Shown: positions 9,217 to 19,500 of the stretch, piece by piece
Numbering within the stretch: the stretch's first letter is position 1
Layout: the number at the start of each line of letters is the position of its first letter
From: Nostoc sp. TH1S01
Lineage (GTDB): Bacteria; Cyanobacteriota; Cyanobacteriia; Cyanobacteriales; Nostocaceae
Reading direction: 5' to 3'
Length of the DNA stretch: 64,000 nt
Assembly: GCA_018993265.1 (NCBI GenBank)
Contig: JAGKSW010000079.1
Coordinates: 16,865-80,864, forward strand
Translations under genes and position numbers: made by a program
The notes under the pieces: generated by a model
Databases searched by the model: none
What the model was told of the DNA's origin: nothing
The model's input: only the letters and a program-made list of their open reading frames with translations

Positions 9217-10032
9217 CAATTTGCTAGTGAAATGCATCATTTAGCACTCAAACAAGTAATAACTAGTAAGTAGAGTGGTGTAATATTTGTAGTTGTGAAA
9301 AGTCAGGAGGCAGTCCCGATGAAACTTATTTCACGAGCCGAACATGAAAGAGCAGCTAGTATTTTTACTCAGCACTTTTAACTCAGCACGGGCTAAACGC
9401 TCCGCTACCGCTAACAGCACTTTCAAGCTAGGAGGCAGCTATGCTGGAGGTAAGAGGCTTTCAGTTTAATTAACCTTTCTTAATATAGTTTTATTTTTTC
9501 CCACCGACTTAATTAAATAAACATTATAAAGTGTATCTATGTAAGAATTCAGGATTCAGAATGCAGTATTCATAATAGTTACAATAATCAGCAAAAATTG
9601 TGATAAATCAATGTAGCAATCATATTATGGCGGTTCTCATTCTAGTAAGTTACAAGCAAGAATAATTAACCACAGATGAACGCAGATGAAAACAGATAAA
9701 TTTGTACCTCAGCAGACTAGAAAACACTATAAAATATGAGGATTAGTAAAAGATTTTAGCAAACAATACTTAATATATCTAAATAATGCATAAAAAGTTT
9801 AAAAAGAAAATCTCATTTTTTAGATAAATTGAGTGATTAAAATATAGTCTCTATACGGAAATATTAAAAAACCTCCGTAAAAAGCCTGATTTAACAGTTG
9901 GATGAATTTACGATACTAGAATAAGCATTTAGGATGTTTACGGTAAGTTTCTCTTATTAAAATTTTATTTATATAAATAAAAATATCCTCTGCAATGATC
10001 AAAACAAGCTGCCGAAAAATCAGGCAAAAGGC
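9217..10032. other. Intergenic region with repeat fragments
   Basis: About 0.8 kb without a recognised gene. It holds a very short frame with a strong ribosome binding site (9319-9381), a second AGGAGG followed by an ATG and only ten codons (near 9431-9471), a CTCAGCAC heptamer-like patch (9369-9389), and a CACAGATGAACGCAGATG dispersed repeat (about 9671-9689) that recurs in variant form near 52445. The remaining sequence is AT-rich leader of the HD-GYP gene. Confidence 0.5.
9319..9381 (+). CDS. Very short ORF with strong ribosome binding site, possible gene fragment
   Basis: ATG 9319 follows a near-ideal CAGGAGG at 7-8 nt spacing, which is better than most real genes in the window. The frame lasts only 20 codons (it begins MKLISRAEHERAASIF) and runs into a CTCAGCAC heptamer-like patch where it stops. 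This looks like the head of a gene cut off by repeat insertion or a tiny peptide; I do not recognise it. AGGAGG-type strings also occur in repeats here, so chance cannot be excluded. Confidence 0.25.
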   Translation: MKLISRAEHERAASIFTQHF

Positions 10033-11367
10033 TTGTCAAAATGCAAAGCAGAGTATGGTTGCAGGGCTAAACTTGATTTTGGCAGACAGAAACTGTTAAT
10101 TAAAAAAAAATGGGGTGCCTTTGTGATTTACTGGAGTGCTGATTCCACAAACTCTAATCAACAAAGTATTAGTGGGTCAAATCCCAAAAAAAAAGTACAT
10201 AGTGGAAATGCAAATAATGAGCTAGAATTGCGTGATTTAGAGGACTATCCACTAAACTTATCCCCGCAAGAAGTAATGATTGAACAGGGACAAGCCGAGT
10301 ATTCTTGGACTAAATCTGAGATTAATTCTGGCTACAACTCATTATTATCTAGAAGTCCACTAGCTAAAGGCTCCAAAGTGAATTGCTTCTTTGATACCGA
10401 AGCACCAAAAATTTTAGTAGTTGACGACCATGCTGCTAGTCGAATGACGGCGGCGGCATTGTTGGCTATGGAAGGTTATGAAGTCATTGAAGCAGACAGT
10501 GGTGCAGCTGCTGTAGTGTTAGTAACACAAAAACAACCAGATTTAATTTTGCTGGATGTGATGATGCCGGGAATGGATGGGTTTGAAGTATGCCAATTAC
10601 TCAAACAAGACGAACATACAAGGTTAATTCCAGTAATTTTTATTACAGCACTAAATGATCGGCGATCGCGCATTCGCGGCATAGAAGTAGGAGCCGATGA
10701 TTTCTTGACCAAACCCTTTGACCGTGTGGAACTAGCAGCGCGAGTGAAGTCCTTGGTACGGCAGAAGCAGTTAAACGAAGATTTAGACCATGCAGAACAA
10801 GTCCTGTTTTCGATCGCTAGAGCAATTGAAAGTCGAGATCCCAACACCGGAGATCATTGCGAACGTTTAGTCAAGCTAGGACAAGCCTTTGGAGAATACT
10901 TGAATCTTTCTCGTTCTCAACTGCGAGATTTGATGTGGGGCGGTTATCTTCACGATATAGGTAAAGTTGGCATTCCAGATGCAGTGCTACTCAAAAATGA
11001 ACAACTCACCTTGGAAGATTGGGAGATGATGCAGCAGCATGTTTTAATAGGGGAAAAAATTTGTCAACCTTTACGCAGTATGCGGGGTGTCATTCCCATT
11101 ATTCGCCATCATCACGAGCGTTGGAATGGTTCAGGTTATCCTGATGGACTCAAAGGCAATGAAATACCTTTCTTGGCGCAAGTTTTTCAATTAATTGATA
11201 TTTATGATGCGCTCACTAGCGAACGACCTTATAAAAGAGCCTTTAGACCAGAAGAAGCTTTATCTGTAATGCGGGAAGAAACTGAAGCTGGTTGGCGTAA
11301 TCCTGAACTAATGGAGCGATTTGCTGATTTTATTCTCACTTACAAGCCGCAATCGATTAAAGATTGA
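10033..11367 (+). CDS. Response regulator with HD-GYP output domain (predicted cyclic-di-GMP phosphodiesterase)
   Basis: A receiver domain (residues 127-245, phospho-acceptor Asp175 in LLDVMMPG, conserved Lys in TKPFD) is joined to an HD-GYP domain (about 255-435). The HD pair is His307-Asp308 in YLHDIGK, and the signature HHERWNGSGYPDG (360-372) is intact, so metal binding and hydrolysis of cyclic-di-GMP are expected. The start is uncertain: the longest frame begins at TTG 10033, a GTG lies in frame at 10123 and an ATG at 10276; the first 120 residues show no domain. The gene stands alone, with no kinase partner adjacent. The soluble protein probably acts in the cytoplasm. Confidence 0.88.
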   Translation: MSKCKAEYGCRAKLDFGRQKLLIKKKWGAFVIYWSADSTNSNQQSISGSNPKKKVHSGNANNELELRDLEDYPLNLSPQEVMIEQGQAEYSWTKSEINSGYNSLLSRSPLAKGSKVNCFFDTEAPKILVVDDHAASRMTAAALLAMEGYEVIEADSGAAAVVLVTQKQPDLILLDVMMPGMDGFEVCQLLKQDEHTRLIPVIFITALNDRRSRIRGIEVGADDFLTKPFDRVELAARVKSLVRQKQLNEDLDHAEQVLFSIARAIESRDPNTGDHCERLVKLGQAFGEYLNLSRSQLRDLMWGGYLHDIGKVGIPDAVLLKNEQLTLEDWEMMQQHVLIGEKICQPLRSMRGVIPIIRHHHERWNGSGYPDGLKGNEIPFLAQVFQLIDIYDALTSERPYKRAFRPEEALSVMREETEAGWRNPELMERFADFILTYKPQSIKD

Positions 11368-11517
11368 ATGGTGAAAGTTTTCGACCTATTGGCGAACTCT
11401 TGCAACAGCAGAGAGTCAAAGCGTAGCGCAAGCTAGTACAGAGGCGGAATTTGATACTTTATACTTTATACTACCCTTTGGGAATTTCAAGGGCGAACAC
11501 AGTTCATACTTTTGATT

Positions 11518-12867
11518 ATGGTAGTTGTAGCAATTCTAGCGGCGGGACGCGGCACCAGGATGAAATCAAGCTTACCCAAAGTTTTACATTCTTTGGGTGG
11601 GCGATCGCTAGTCGAAAAAGTTTTAGAAAGTGTAGAACCGCTTTCACCCTCAAGAAGAATGGTGATTGTAGGGTATCAAGCTCAAGAAGTAAAAGCTGCC
11701 ATACAATCAAGCTTCAGCTTAGAGTTTGTGGAACAGACAGTACAACTGGGAACAGGTCACGCTATCCAGCAATTACTACCTTATCTTGAAGGCTACACCG
11801 GAGATTTATTAGTCCTGAATGGTGATGTTCCACTATTACGCACCGCAACGCTGAAACAGCTATTGCTCACGCACCAGCAAAATCAAAACGCTGCTACCAT
11901 TCTCACTGCTCAGTTAGCAGATCCCAAAGGCTATGGGCGAGTTTTCTGTAATGGGGAAAATATAGTCCAACAAATGGTGGAAGATAAAGATTGTACCCCC
12001 ACTCAAAGAGAAAATCGCCGGATTAACGCCGGGGTTTACTGCTTTCGTTGGCCGGACTTAGCCAAAGTTTTACCAGATTTAGAAGCCAACAACGCCCAAA
12101 AAGAATACTACCTCACCGATGCTGTTACCCAAGTTGGAAAAGTGATGGCGGTGGATGTCGCCGACTATCAGGAAATTTTAGGCATCAACGATCGCCTACA
12201 ATTAGCTACAGCCTACGAAATTCTGCAAAGACGCATCAAAGAAAAATGGATGACCGCAGGTGTAACGCTCATCGACCCCAATAGTATTACCATTGACGAC
12301 ACCGTAGAATTACAACCAGATGTCATTATTGAGCCGCAAACTCACCTGCGGGGAAATACCACAATTAAAACTGGTAGCCGCATTGGGCCGGGAAGTTTGA
12401 TTGAAAATAGTCAAATCGGCGAAAAAGTCACTGTTCAATATTCTGTAGTCACAGATAGTATTGTCCAAGCCGGAACTCGGATTGGCCCTTATGCTCATTT
12501 ACGTGGTCATACTGAAGTAGGTGCAAATTGCCGGGTCGGTAATTTTGTGGAGTTAAAAAATACAGAGTTAGGCGAAAAAACCAACGTAGCGCATCTTTCT
12601 TATTTGGGTGATGCTACTGCGGGTACTCAAGTAAATATTGGTGCAGGCACAATTACTGCTAATTATGATGGTGTCAAAAAACATAAAACTACGATTGGCG
12701 ATCGCACCAAAACAGGTTCTAATAGCGTTTTAGTAGCACCAGTGACTTTAGGTGATGATGTCTATGTAGCGGCAGGTTCTACAGTCACCGAAGATGTGCC
12801 TAACGATAGTTTAGTCATTGCTCGTAGCCGTCAGGTAGTCAAACAAGGGTGGCGGAAGAAAGTATAA
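11518..12867 (+). CDS. glmU: Bifunctional GlmU: GlcNAc-1-P uridylyltransferase / glucosamine-1-P acetyltransferase
   Basis: The protein (449 aa from ATG 11518) is full length for GlmU. The N-terminal pyrophosphorylase half carries [11 protein letters not shown] near residue 6 and the NGDVPLL motif; the C-terminal half is a left-handed beta-helix of hexapeptide repeats (about 250-430) with the acetyltransferase segment RPxAxLRG-like [13 protein letters not shown] and [13 protein letters not shown]. It makes UDP-GlcNAc for peptidoglycan and lipopolysaccharide. The frame extends two codons to TTG 11512, but ATG 11518 directly before VVVAILAAG fits the family. It converges on the isoaspartyl peptidase gene. 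Confidence 0.97.
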   Translation: MVVVAILAAGRGTRMKSSLPKVLHSLGGRSLVEKVLESVEPLSPSRRMVIVGYQAQEVKAAIQSSFSLEFVEQTVQLGTGHAIQQLLPYLEGYTGDLLVLNGDVPLLRTATLKQLLLTHQQNQNAATILTAQLADPKGYGRVFCNGENIVQQMVEDKDCTPTQRENRRINAGVYCFRWPDLAKVLPDLEANNAQKEYYLTDAVTQVGKVMAVDVADYQEILGINDRLQLATAYEILQRRIKEKWMTAGVTLIDPNSITIDDTVELQPDVIIEPQTHLRGNTTIKTGSRIGPGSLIENSQIGEKVTVQYSVVTDSIVQAGTRIGPYAHLRGHTEVGANCRVGNFVELKNTELGEKTNVAHLSYLGDATAGTQVNIGAGTITANYDGVKKHKTTIGDRTKTGSNSVLVAPVTLGDDVYVAAGSTVTEDVPNDSLVIARSRQVVKQGWRKKV

Positions 12868-12912
12868 AGTGTGAAGTATGAAGTATGAAAATAAATTTCA
12901 GACTTCACACTT
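12867..12912. repeat. Hairpin of TGAAGTA-like heptamers between convergent genes
   Basis: AAGTGTGAAGT (12867-12877) pairs with ACTTCACACTT (12902-12912). The loop contains further TGAAGTATGAAGTATGAA units. The string TGAAGTATGAAGT also occurs in the 111-bp elements at 29.7 kb and 45.5 kb. Lying between two converging genes, it may serve as a bidirectional terminator. Confidence 0.5.
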
Positions 12913-12918
12913 CAGCCT

Positions 12919-13878
12919 TCACACTTGCATACAGCCGATTTGTGTACCAACGGGCATTTCTAGAGTGTCGCCAATTTTTTCGCCGTCGTGATAGGCGGCG
13001 AGTAAAACTTGGCTAGTTTTACCCCAAGCGATCGCACCACTAGCATCTAAGGCGATCGCACCTAAGTCTCTTTGATGTTCGTGGGCTTCAGCAAAAGAGC
13101 GTTGCATGGCATCTTTGAGCGTCATACCATCAGTAACACGTACCACAATTCTAGGTGCTAAACACTCATCGATAATATCTTCACCAATTCCTGTACAGCT
13201 AACAGCCGCATGACCAGTTGCATAGTTACCAGCCGGCATTGCCGAATCACTGACTCGACCAATGCGTTCAAAGCCTTTGCCCCCTGTGGATGTACCTGCT
13301 GCTAGTCCACCATGAGCATCTAAAGCAACTACGCCAATTGTCCCACGTCCGGCATTGCTAGTTTCTAATAATTCTGGCTCTGCTACCACCCCAGCCATTG
13401 TTCTTTTAAAATTATCTTGACGTTCTTGAATCCATTCTTGTAACCGTAATTCAGTTAAAGCATTGTAGCTGGGGACTTGTAACTCTCGTGCTAATTCCGC
13501 AGAACCATAATCTGACAATACACGGTCAGGCGAATTTTGTAAAAAATATGCTAATTCAATGGGATTTTTTACCCGCGAGACATTAATCACACCGCTAAAA
13601 CGTCCTGACATCCCATCCATTAAGGCCGCACTCATCCGAATTTGACCATCAGATTGCAGTACAGAACCAGTACCAGCATTAAACCGGGGGTCATCTTCTA
13701 ATAATTGGCAACCCCGCAGCACTGCTGCGGAAGCGTTTGCCCCTGATAATAACAAAGCATAAACTTCTTCTATAACGGCATGGAGCGAGCGACGTACCGC
13801 CTCTAATCCTCCTTTGCCGTGGAGAGAACTACCAGCCCCTCCGTGAATAATTAATTTGGGTTGCACCTGTGCCTGCAT
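12919..13878 (-). CDS. iaaA: Isoaspartyl peptidase / L-asparaginase (Ntn-hydrolase, plant type)
   Basis: This 319-aa precursor belongs to the type 2 (plant-type) asparaginase family. The N-terminal IIHGGAGS is typical, NAGTGS (about 67-72) matches the family, and autoproteolysis is expected between Gly179 and Thr180 in NAGRGTIGVVA, freeing Thr180 as nucleophile. The GRVSDSAMPAGNYA and CTGIGEDII segments match the substrate pocket. It hydrolyses L-asparagine and beta-aspartyl dipeptides; in cyanobacteria this completes degradation of beta-aspartyl-arginine from cyanophycin. No cyanophycinase gene is nearby. The start is ATG 13878. Confidence 0.93.
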   Translation of the reverse strand: MQAQVQPKLIIHGGAGSSLHGKGGLEAVRRSLHAVIEEVYALLLSGANASAAVLRGCQLLEDDPRFNAGTGSVLQSDGQIRMSAALMDGMSGRFSGVINVSRVKNPIELAYFLQNSPDRVLSDYGSAELARELQVPSYNALTELRLQEWIQERQDNFKRTMAGVVAEPELLETSNAGRGTIGVVALDAHGGLAAGTSTGGKGFERIGRVSDSAMPAGNYATGHAAVSCTGIGEDIIDECLAPRIVVRVTDGMTLKDAMQRSFAEAHEHQRDLGAIALDASGAIAWGKTSQVLLAAYHDGEKIGDTLEMPVGTQIGCMQV

Positions 13879-13973
13879 CTATAATTTTTGCGCTATTTGC
13901 GTCTCAATTGCAGTTGATTTTACTAGGAATTGGGTCTGAGAAAGGAATTTTTTCTAGTTCCTTTTTCATACCT

Positions 13974-14132
13974 TTACTCTGTTTTCGCCTCAGAACGGCG
14001 ACGGCGGCAACGTTCTGAACAGTATTTCACCTCATCCCAGCAATCTTGCCACTTCTTCCGCCAAGCGAAGGGACGTTGACATACCGGGCAGATTTTTGTA
14101 GGTAAGTCAGATTTAGAACGATAGCGCCCCAT
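13974..14132 (-). CDS. Small zinc-ribbon protein, DUF2256 family
   Basis: This 52-aa protein starts MGRYRSKSDLPTK and carries two Cys pairs, CPVC (residues 15-18) and CSERC (38-42), around PFAWRKKW, with an Arg-rich tail. That matches the DUF2256 family: short zinc-ribbon-like proteins often found next to photolyase/cryptochrome-type genes, which I do not see here. The function is unknown; basic residues suggest nucleic-acid contact. It lies 95 bp upstream of the isoaspartyl peptidase gene on the same strand. It is below the size cut-off of ordinary ORF calling, but the Cys pattern makes it convincing. Confidence 0.85.
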   Translation of the reverse strand: MGRYRSKSDLPTKICPVCQRPFAWRKKWQDCWDEVKYCSERCRRRRSEAKTE

Positions 14133-14442
14133 ATAAATACTGTGAAGATATAATGTTGATTTTTGAGAGAGACGGAAAATAATTATAACCAGTTTGCTAC
14201 AAAGGCGGGAGAGTTTGGATGATATCTTGTCCAGCGCCAGACTGATTATGACGGCCGCAGGAGCGCAGAGACACGCAAGAACAGGGGAGAAGGTTTTAAT
14301 TTTTCTGCACAGATGTACAGTATCATCGCTGATTTACCGGGACATGATCTAAAAAATTATTACTCCATCTGCTTTGAGATTTATTTATTCATAAATCGCT
14401 TGATAATATAGTTACATTTTATACAGAAAATTAACTTAATAT
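14133..14442. other. Intergenic region without visible genes
   Basis: About 310 bp between the kinase array (leftward) and the DUF2256 gene. It contains a repeat-like GC-rich patch GGCCGCAGGAGCGCAGAGAC near 14252 and otherwise AT-rich DNA. I see no gene and no strong hairpin after the array. Confidence 0.4.
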
Positions 14443-16560
14443 TTACTGCCGAATTGGAATTGTAATGACAAACTCTGTTCCTTGTCCTGGGTGGGAGTAA
14501 CACTCCAATTTGCCAGCATGTTTTTCCGTAATAATTTGATAACTGATTGACATTCCCATACCAGTTCCTTTACCTACCGGCTTGGTAGTAAAGAAGGGAT
14601 TGAAAATCTGTTTTTTAATTTGTTCTGACATTCCCATACCATTGTCAGCGATCGCAATTTTTACCCAGTGAGAATCAATTACCGCAGTCCGAATTGTAAT
14701 TTTCGGTTGTTCTTCTTTCCTCGCTCCCATTTCTAAAGCATCAATGGCATTTGTGAGAATATTCATCAACACCTGATTGAGTTGTCCAGGGTAGCATTCT
14801 ACTAAAGGTAAAGAAGCATAATCTCTAATGACTTGAATTTCGGGAAATTCTGGCTTTTCTTTGAGACGATGTTGCAAAATCATCAAAGTACTATCTATGC
14901 CTTCGTGAATATCTACATCTTTAAATTCAGCTTCATCCATGCGTGAAAAAGTACGCAGTGATAACACAATCTGACGGATGCGTTGAGTGCCGATTTTCAT
15001 AGAGTGCAAGATTTTTGGTAAATCTTGCTGAATGTAATCTAAGTCAATTTCCTCCGATAAAGTGGCAAATTCTGGTAGATTCATCCCTTTACATAAGCTA
15101 ATTACCTGCAATAAATCTTGGGTATGTTCCTCTAAATGGGTGAGATTTCCGTGAATGAAATTTACAGGATTATTGATTTCATGGGCAACTCCCGCCACTA
15201 GTTGACCCAAACTGGACATTTTTTCAGCTTGAACCATTTGCGCTTGGGTGTGTTGGAGTTCTTGTAGAGTTTGGGCTAAATTTTCGGCTTGTTGTCGAAG
15301 CTGGGCTTCGATTTGGAGGCGATCGCGGATATCACGGGCGATGGTTGATAAAAATTCTATTTCTCCTTGTTCATTTTTATGGGCAATCATTACCTGAGAA
15401 ATGGGAACTTCTTCGCCACTACGACTGCGTAATTTAGATTCTCCCGACCAGATACCCTTCTCCAGCAGAGTTGGTAGGCTTTCTGTCTGAAATTTGTCTA
15501 ACATCGAGGGTTCTACAACCTCGCTAATATGAAACTTATCAGTTTCTGAGGGGGGAATATCTAACATTTTCTGCCCTGCTTGGTTGAGATAGCAACTATT
15601 TCCGTTGACATCAGCTATACCAATGATGTCTGTGGTTGCTTCCAGGATGGCGATTAATCTGCGTTGCTCTTGTTCTGCTTGTTTACGATCACTAATATCA
15701 CGCACTACCGAAAGTGCATGAGGTTTGCCATTGTAGTTTAAGAGCCGTCCTGTAACTTCTACATCAAAATAAGTACCATCTTTGCGAATATCTACCGCCT
15801 GAGTGTGATATTCGCCTCCCATCTTAATGGCATTGATAAACTCCCCAAATTTCTCAAAAAAACTGGGATGAACGAAGTCTGTAGGGTTTAAGTAGAAAAA
15901 TTCCTCTTGAGTATAGCCGTGCATCTGACAGAAAGCCGGATTAGCAGTGACAATTTTACCAGTATCTAAATCAATAACACTCAGGCCATCACTAACAGCC
16001 TCGAAAATGCTGCGATACTGGATTTCTTGTTGACGTAATGCTGCTTCAGTTGCTTTGCGATCGCTAATATCTCTGGCAATCCAAACTACACTGTTCTCAC
16101 CCATACCAGAAACGCTACCCTCAAACCAAACTTCTTGATCATCAATGGGCAAGCTATATTCAATTTTGGCATTTTTCTTTGTTTTAAGTACCTGTTGAAT
16201 ACATTCCAAAAAACTATCAGCTAGGTGAGTTGGTAAAACTTCATGGGCAGTTTTACCAATAATTTCCGTAGGAGGTTTATACAGTAACGGCGCACAACTA
16301 GGAGCAATTTTTAAGTATCTGCCCTCGGCATCAACAACAATAATTACATCTTGAATGGCGTTAAACAATGCGAGTAATTCTGTTTGAGTATCTTTGAGAG
16401 CTTGTTCTGCTTGGTAATGATTTTGTAAAAGTTGTTGAGTGTCTTGCAGTTCCGTTTCTAATTGAGCAATTCTGACGCTGGATTCACTTAACTGTTGCTG
16501 TAACTCAGCATTTTGTTGACTTAGCAAGGCAATTTCTTGCTGAATATCTGAATTGTTCAT
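14443..16560 (-). CDS. PAS-domain sensor histidine kinase
   Basis: The 705-aa soluble kinase has an N-terminal coiled coil (1-60), three PAS domains (about 62-165, 180-295, 300-415), a second coiled coil (415-448), a HisKA domain with His460 in AGVAHEINNP, and a HATPase domain ending KGTGMGMSISYQII...PGQGTEFVITIPI. No receiver or membrane segment is present. The HisKA/HATPase half is closely similar to those of the two giant kinases upstream; it lies 15 bp after the stop of the 1929-aa gene, so the three probably form one transcript. PAS ligands are unknown; the IARDISDRK-type linker after each PAS is typical. No response regulator is adjacent. Confidence 0.93.
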   Translation of the reverse strand: MNNSDIQQEIALLSQQNAELQQQLSESSVRIAQLETELQDTQQLLQNHYQAEQALKDTQTELLALFNAIQDVIIVVDAEGRYLKIAPSCAPLLYKPPTEIIGKTAHEVLPTHLADSFLECIQQVLKTKKNAKIEYSLPIDDQEVWFEGSVSGMGENSVVWIARDISDRKATEAALRQQEIQYRSIFEAVSDGLSVIDLDTGKIVTANPAFCQMHGYTQEEFFYLNPTDFVHPSFFEKFGEFINAIKMGGEYHTQAVDIRKDGTYFDVEVTGRLLNYNGKPHALSVVRDISDRKQAEQEQRRLIAILEATTDIIGIADVNGNSCYLNQAGQKMLDIPPSETDKFHISEVVEPSMLDKFQTESLPTLLEKGIWSGESKLRSRSGEEVPISQVMIAHKNEQGEIEFLSTIARDIRDRLQIEAQLRQQAENLAQTLQELQHTQAQMVQAEKMSSLGQLVAGVAHEINNPVNFIHGNLTHLEEHTQDLLQVISLCKGMNLPEFATLSEEIDLDYIQQDLPKILHSMKIGTQRIRQIVLSLRTFSRMDEAEFKDVDIHEGIDSTLMILQHRLKEKPEFPEIQVIRDYASLPLVECYPGQLNQVLMNILTNAIDALEMGARKEEQPKITIRTAVIDSHWVKIAIADNGMGMSEQIKKQIFNPFFTTKPVGKGTGMGMSISYQIITEKHAGKLECYSHPGQGTEFVITIPIRQ

Positions 16561-16575
16561 GAATTTTCCTCTAAT

Positions 16576-19500
16576 TTATTGGCGAAGGGGAATTAAGATG
16601 ACAAATTCTGTACCTTGCCCTGGAGAGGAATTGCATTCAATAGAACCGCTGTGTTTTTCGACGATAATTTGACGGGCGATCGCTAGTCCTAAACCCGTTC
16701 CTTTACCTACAGCTTTTGTAGTAAATAAATTCTCAAAGATTTTTTGCTTGACTGCTGCATCCATGCCAATACCGTTATCAGCAATTTTGATTTCGACGAA
16801 TTTATTTTGTACAGATGTTTGAATTTTGATTTGATGTTGAATAATTTGATTTTTGCTAAAATTTACTTCTTCTATAGCATCAATAGCATTAGCAAGGATA
16901 TTCATAAATACCTGATTCAATTGTCCCGGAAAGCATTCAATTGGGGGGATATTTCCATAATCTGTGATGACTTCTATGGCAGGACGTTTTTCGTTAGCTT
17001 TGAGGCGATGCCGGAGAATTAAAAGTGTGCTATCAATACCTTCATGAATATGAAAACTCACTTTATAATCTTGGTCAGCACGAGAGAAGGTACGCAGACT
17101 AGTGCTAATATTTTTCAGGCGATCGCAAGCTAAAATCATGGCATCAATGACCTTGGGCAAGTCTTCTAAGCTGTAATCCAAATCAATTTCTTCTGCATGA
17201 GCTTGGATTTCATCACTGGGATTTGGTAAACTTTCTTGATAAAGGTATAAATGCTCAATAATTTCAGCAATTGTCGGTTGGGTTTGTTTTAAACTAGCAG
17301 CAATAAAGCCCAAAGGATTATTCATTTCATGGGCGACACCTGCAACTAAATTACCCAAAGCAGACATTTTTTCACTTTGTACCATTTGTAATTGGGCTTG
17401 TTGTAAATTCTGCAATGCTGCTTCTAGTTCTTGGGATTTTTGCTTGATGGCTGTTTCGGCTTGTTTGCGATCGCTAATATTTCTACTAAAGGCAAAGTTG
17501 TAGGCTTTACCATTAAACTCAACATAGTTAACAGTAACTTCTACAGGAAAAATCTGGCCATTTTTATGCCGATGATAAGATTCAAATTCACCAAAGCCTT
17601 TTTCAGATAATGTTTGCCAATGTTCTGCCCATAATTCTTGCGGGAAAGCAGCATCAAAATCAAAAATGTTTTTACCAATAATTTCTTCTCGCTGATATCC
17701 CAAATCTTGACAGACAGCATCATTTACGTAAAAAATGCTGGCATCTTCTTCAACCCACCAGATACCAATAGATGCTCGATCAATTGAAAATTGTTTAAGT
17801 AAAGAATCTTGGAGAGCTTGCTGCGATTGTTGAAAAAGTCGTGCATTTTCTAAAGATATTGCTGCTTGAGAAGCCAAAAGTTTAATAACTTTTACACGTT
17901 CTTGAGTAAATACGCCAGTAGTTAACTTATTTTCGAGGTAGAGTAACCCAACTAAATGACCTTGATTGACTATCGGCGTACAAAAGACACTTTGGGGTTG
18001 ATATTGCAGCATATATTCCCCAATTACCCCTGGTATATCTGTTTGGCAGTTTTCGATAACCAGTGTTTTTTGAGTATTGATGACGTAATGGATAATTTTT
18101 ATGGGAATATCTGGGCAAGTTTCTAGTAATTGAGGTACAAGAATATGCCGTAATTTTCCATTCTCAATCAAAGCAATGGCTTGGATTTGCCAAGTATGAT
18201 TTTGAGGAAGCAGCAGTATAGCTTTTTTCGCGCCAGAGTTTTCCAGAATAATTTGTAATAAATTCGCAACTAGTTCGTCTAATTTTAAAGAACTAGAAAT
18301 TGCTTGAGCAGCTTTGAGAGCAGAGGTAAAATCCAGAATTTCTGAATAACTAGTGCTGTCGCTACTGGAAGTGCGAGTAGATGCAGCAACTTTATGAGCA
18401 GCAATAGTTTCTAAGGGGTTAAACTCATTTTTTTGTTGTTGCAAAATCAAATGCAACAGTTGCGGATAGCGGTTTTCTAGCTCGTTAATTTTAGCTTTCG
18501 CACCCCAGCGAGCATAACAGTAGTAAGCTTCTTGCAGATAACCTGCGGCAATTTTCTCTTTGCCCCAGTTGAGGTAGAATTTAGCTGCTAGTTCGTTGGC
18601 TAAAGCTTCTTCTTGGATGTAACCATTAGCTTTGGCTCCAGAGATGGCGCGATCGTAAAAATCTCCAGCTTCGTAGAATTTGCCTAATACCCGCTGCTTC
18701 TCGGCTTCGATCAAATCAACTTTATGCTGATGATTCATCGGTGCATAATGCGCCCAATACTGGAGTTTGGTTTGGTTTTCCGTGACGCGCTCTAATGCAG
18801 GTGATGTCTCATTTAGTTGTGCCAAAGCCAGGAGAGAATCATAGAAATAAAAAACTGGTTCACTTGCTAGTCCTGCACCAGCCATAAAATAACGTCTAAC
18901 TTCAGTTGCATAATTTTCGGCTGCTGCTATTTCTGCAAACAAGAAACAAAGCATCAACTTATACAAAGAGAAAATGTACAACCCGTAACTATCATTCGCA
19001 GACCGCAGCAGGGAAACAAATTCATCTTCTTGTAAGGCTTCCCCAGACAAAAGGGTGGGATTCTCTGTCAAATTCAATAAATTTAATCCAGCTTGCCAAT
19101 AGATGCGGCAATAATTCGCTGTAGTCAATTGGTTTAGCTGCATCAACCCATTGCAGTAAGCGCGAGTCTCCTGTTCCAAAGTTATGAGAGACTGACCGCA
19201 ACAAAAAGCATAAAAACAATAATTATGGGCATTATGTCCAGCAAACTCTAAATCACCAACTTCTAGCCCGATGCTATAGCCTTCTTGCAACAGTGGTAGA
19301 GTTTCTTGGATATGAGATTTGCGTGGGCGAATGTACAGTCCCAGAAGGAGACAGACTTGCGGTTTCGCTGTTTTCGCATCTAATTTTGAGGTGAGTTGAA
19401 GTGCTAATTGCCCAAACTCTGTGGCTGTATCGACATCTTGCAAAAAATTACACAGCAGCACACTATAGGAGCAGTAAATATAACTTGTAGCGGGGGTGTT

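Noticed and set aside
11451..11789. 112-codon ORF overlapping the start of glmU
   Set aside because: It is an alternative frame of glmU and translates to a low-quality Ser/Arg-rich sequence.
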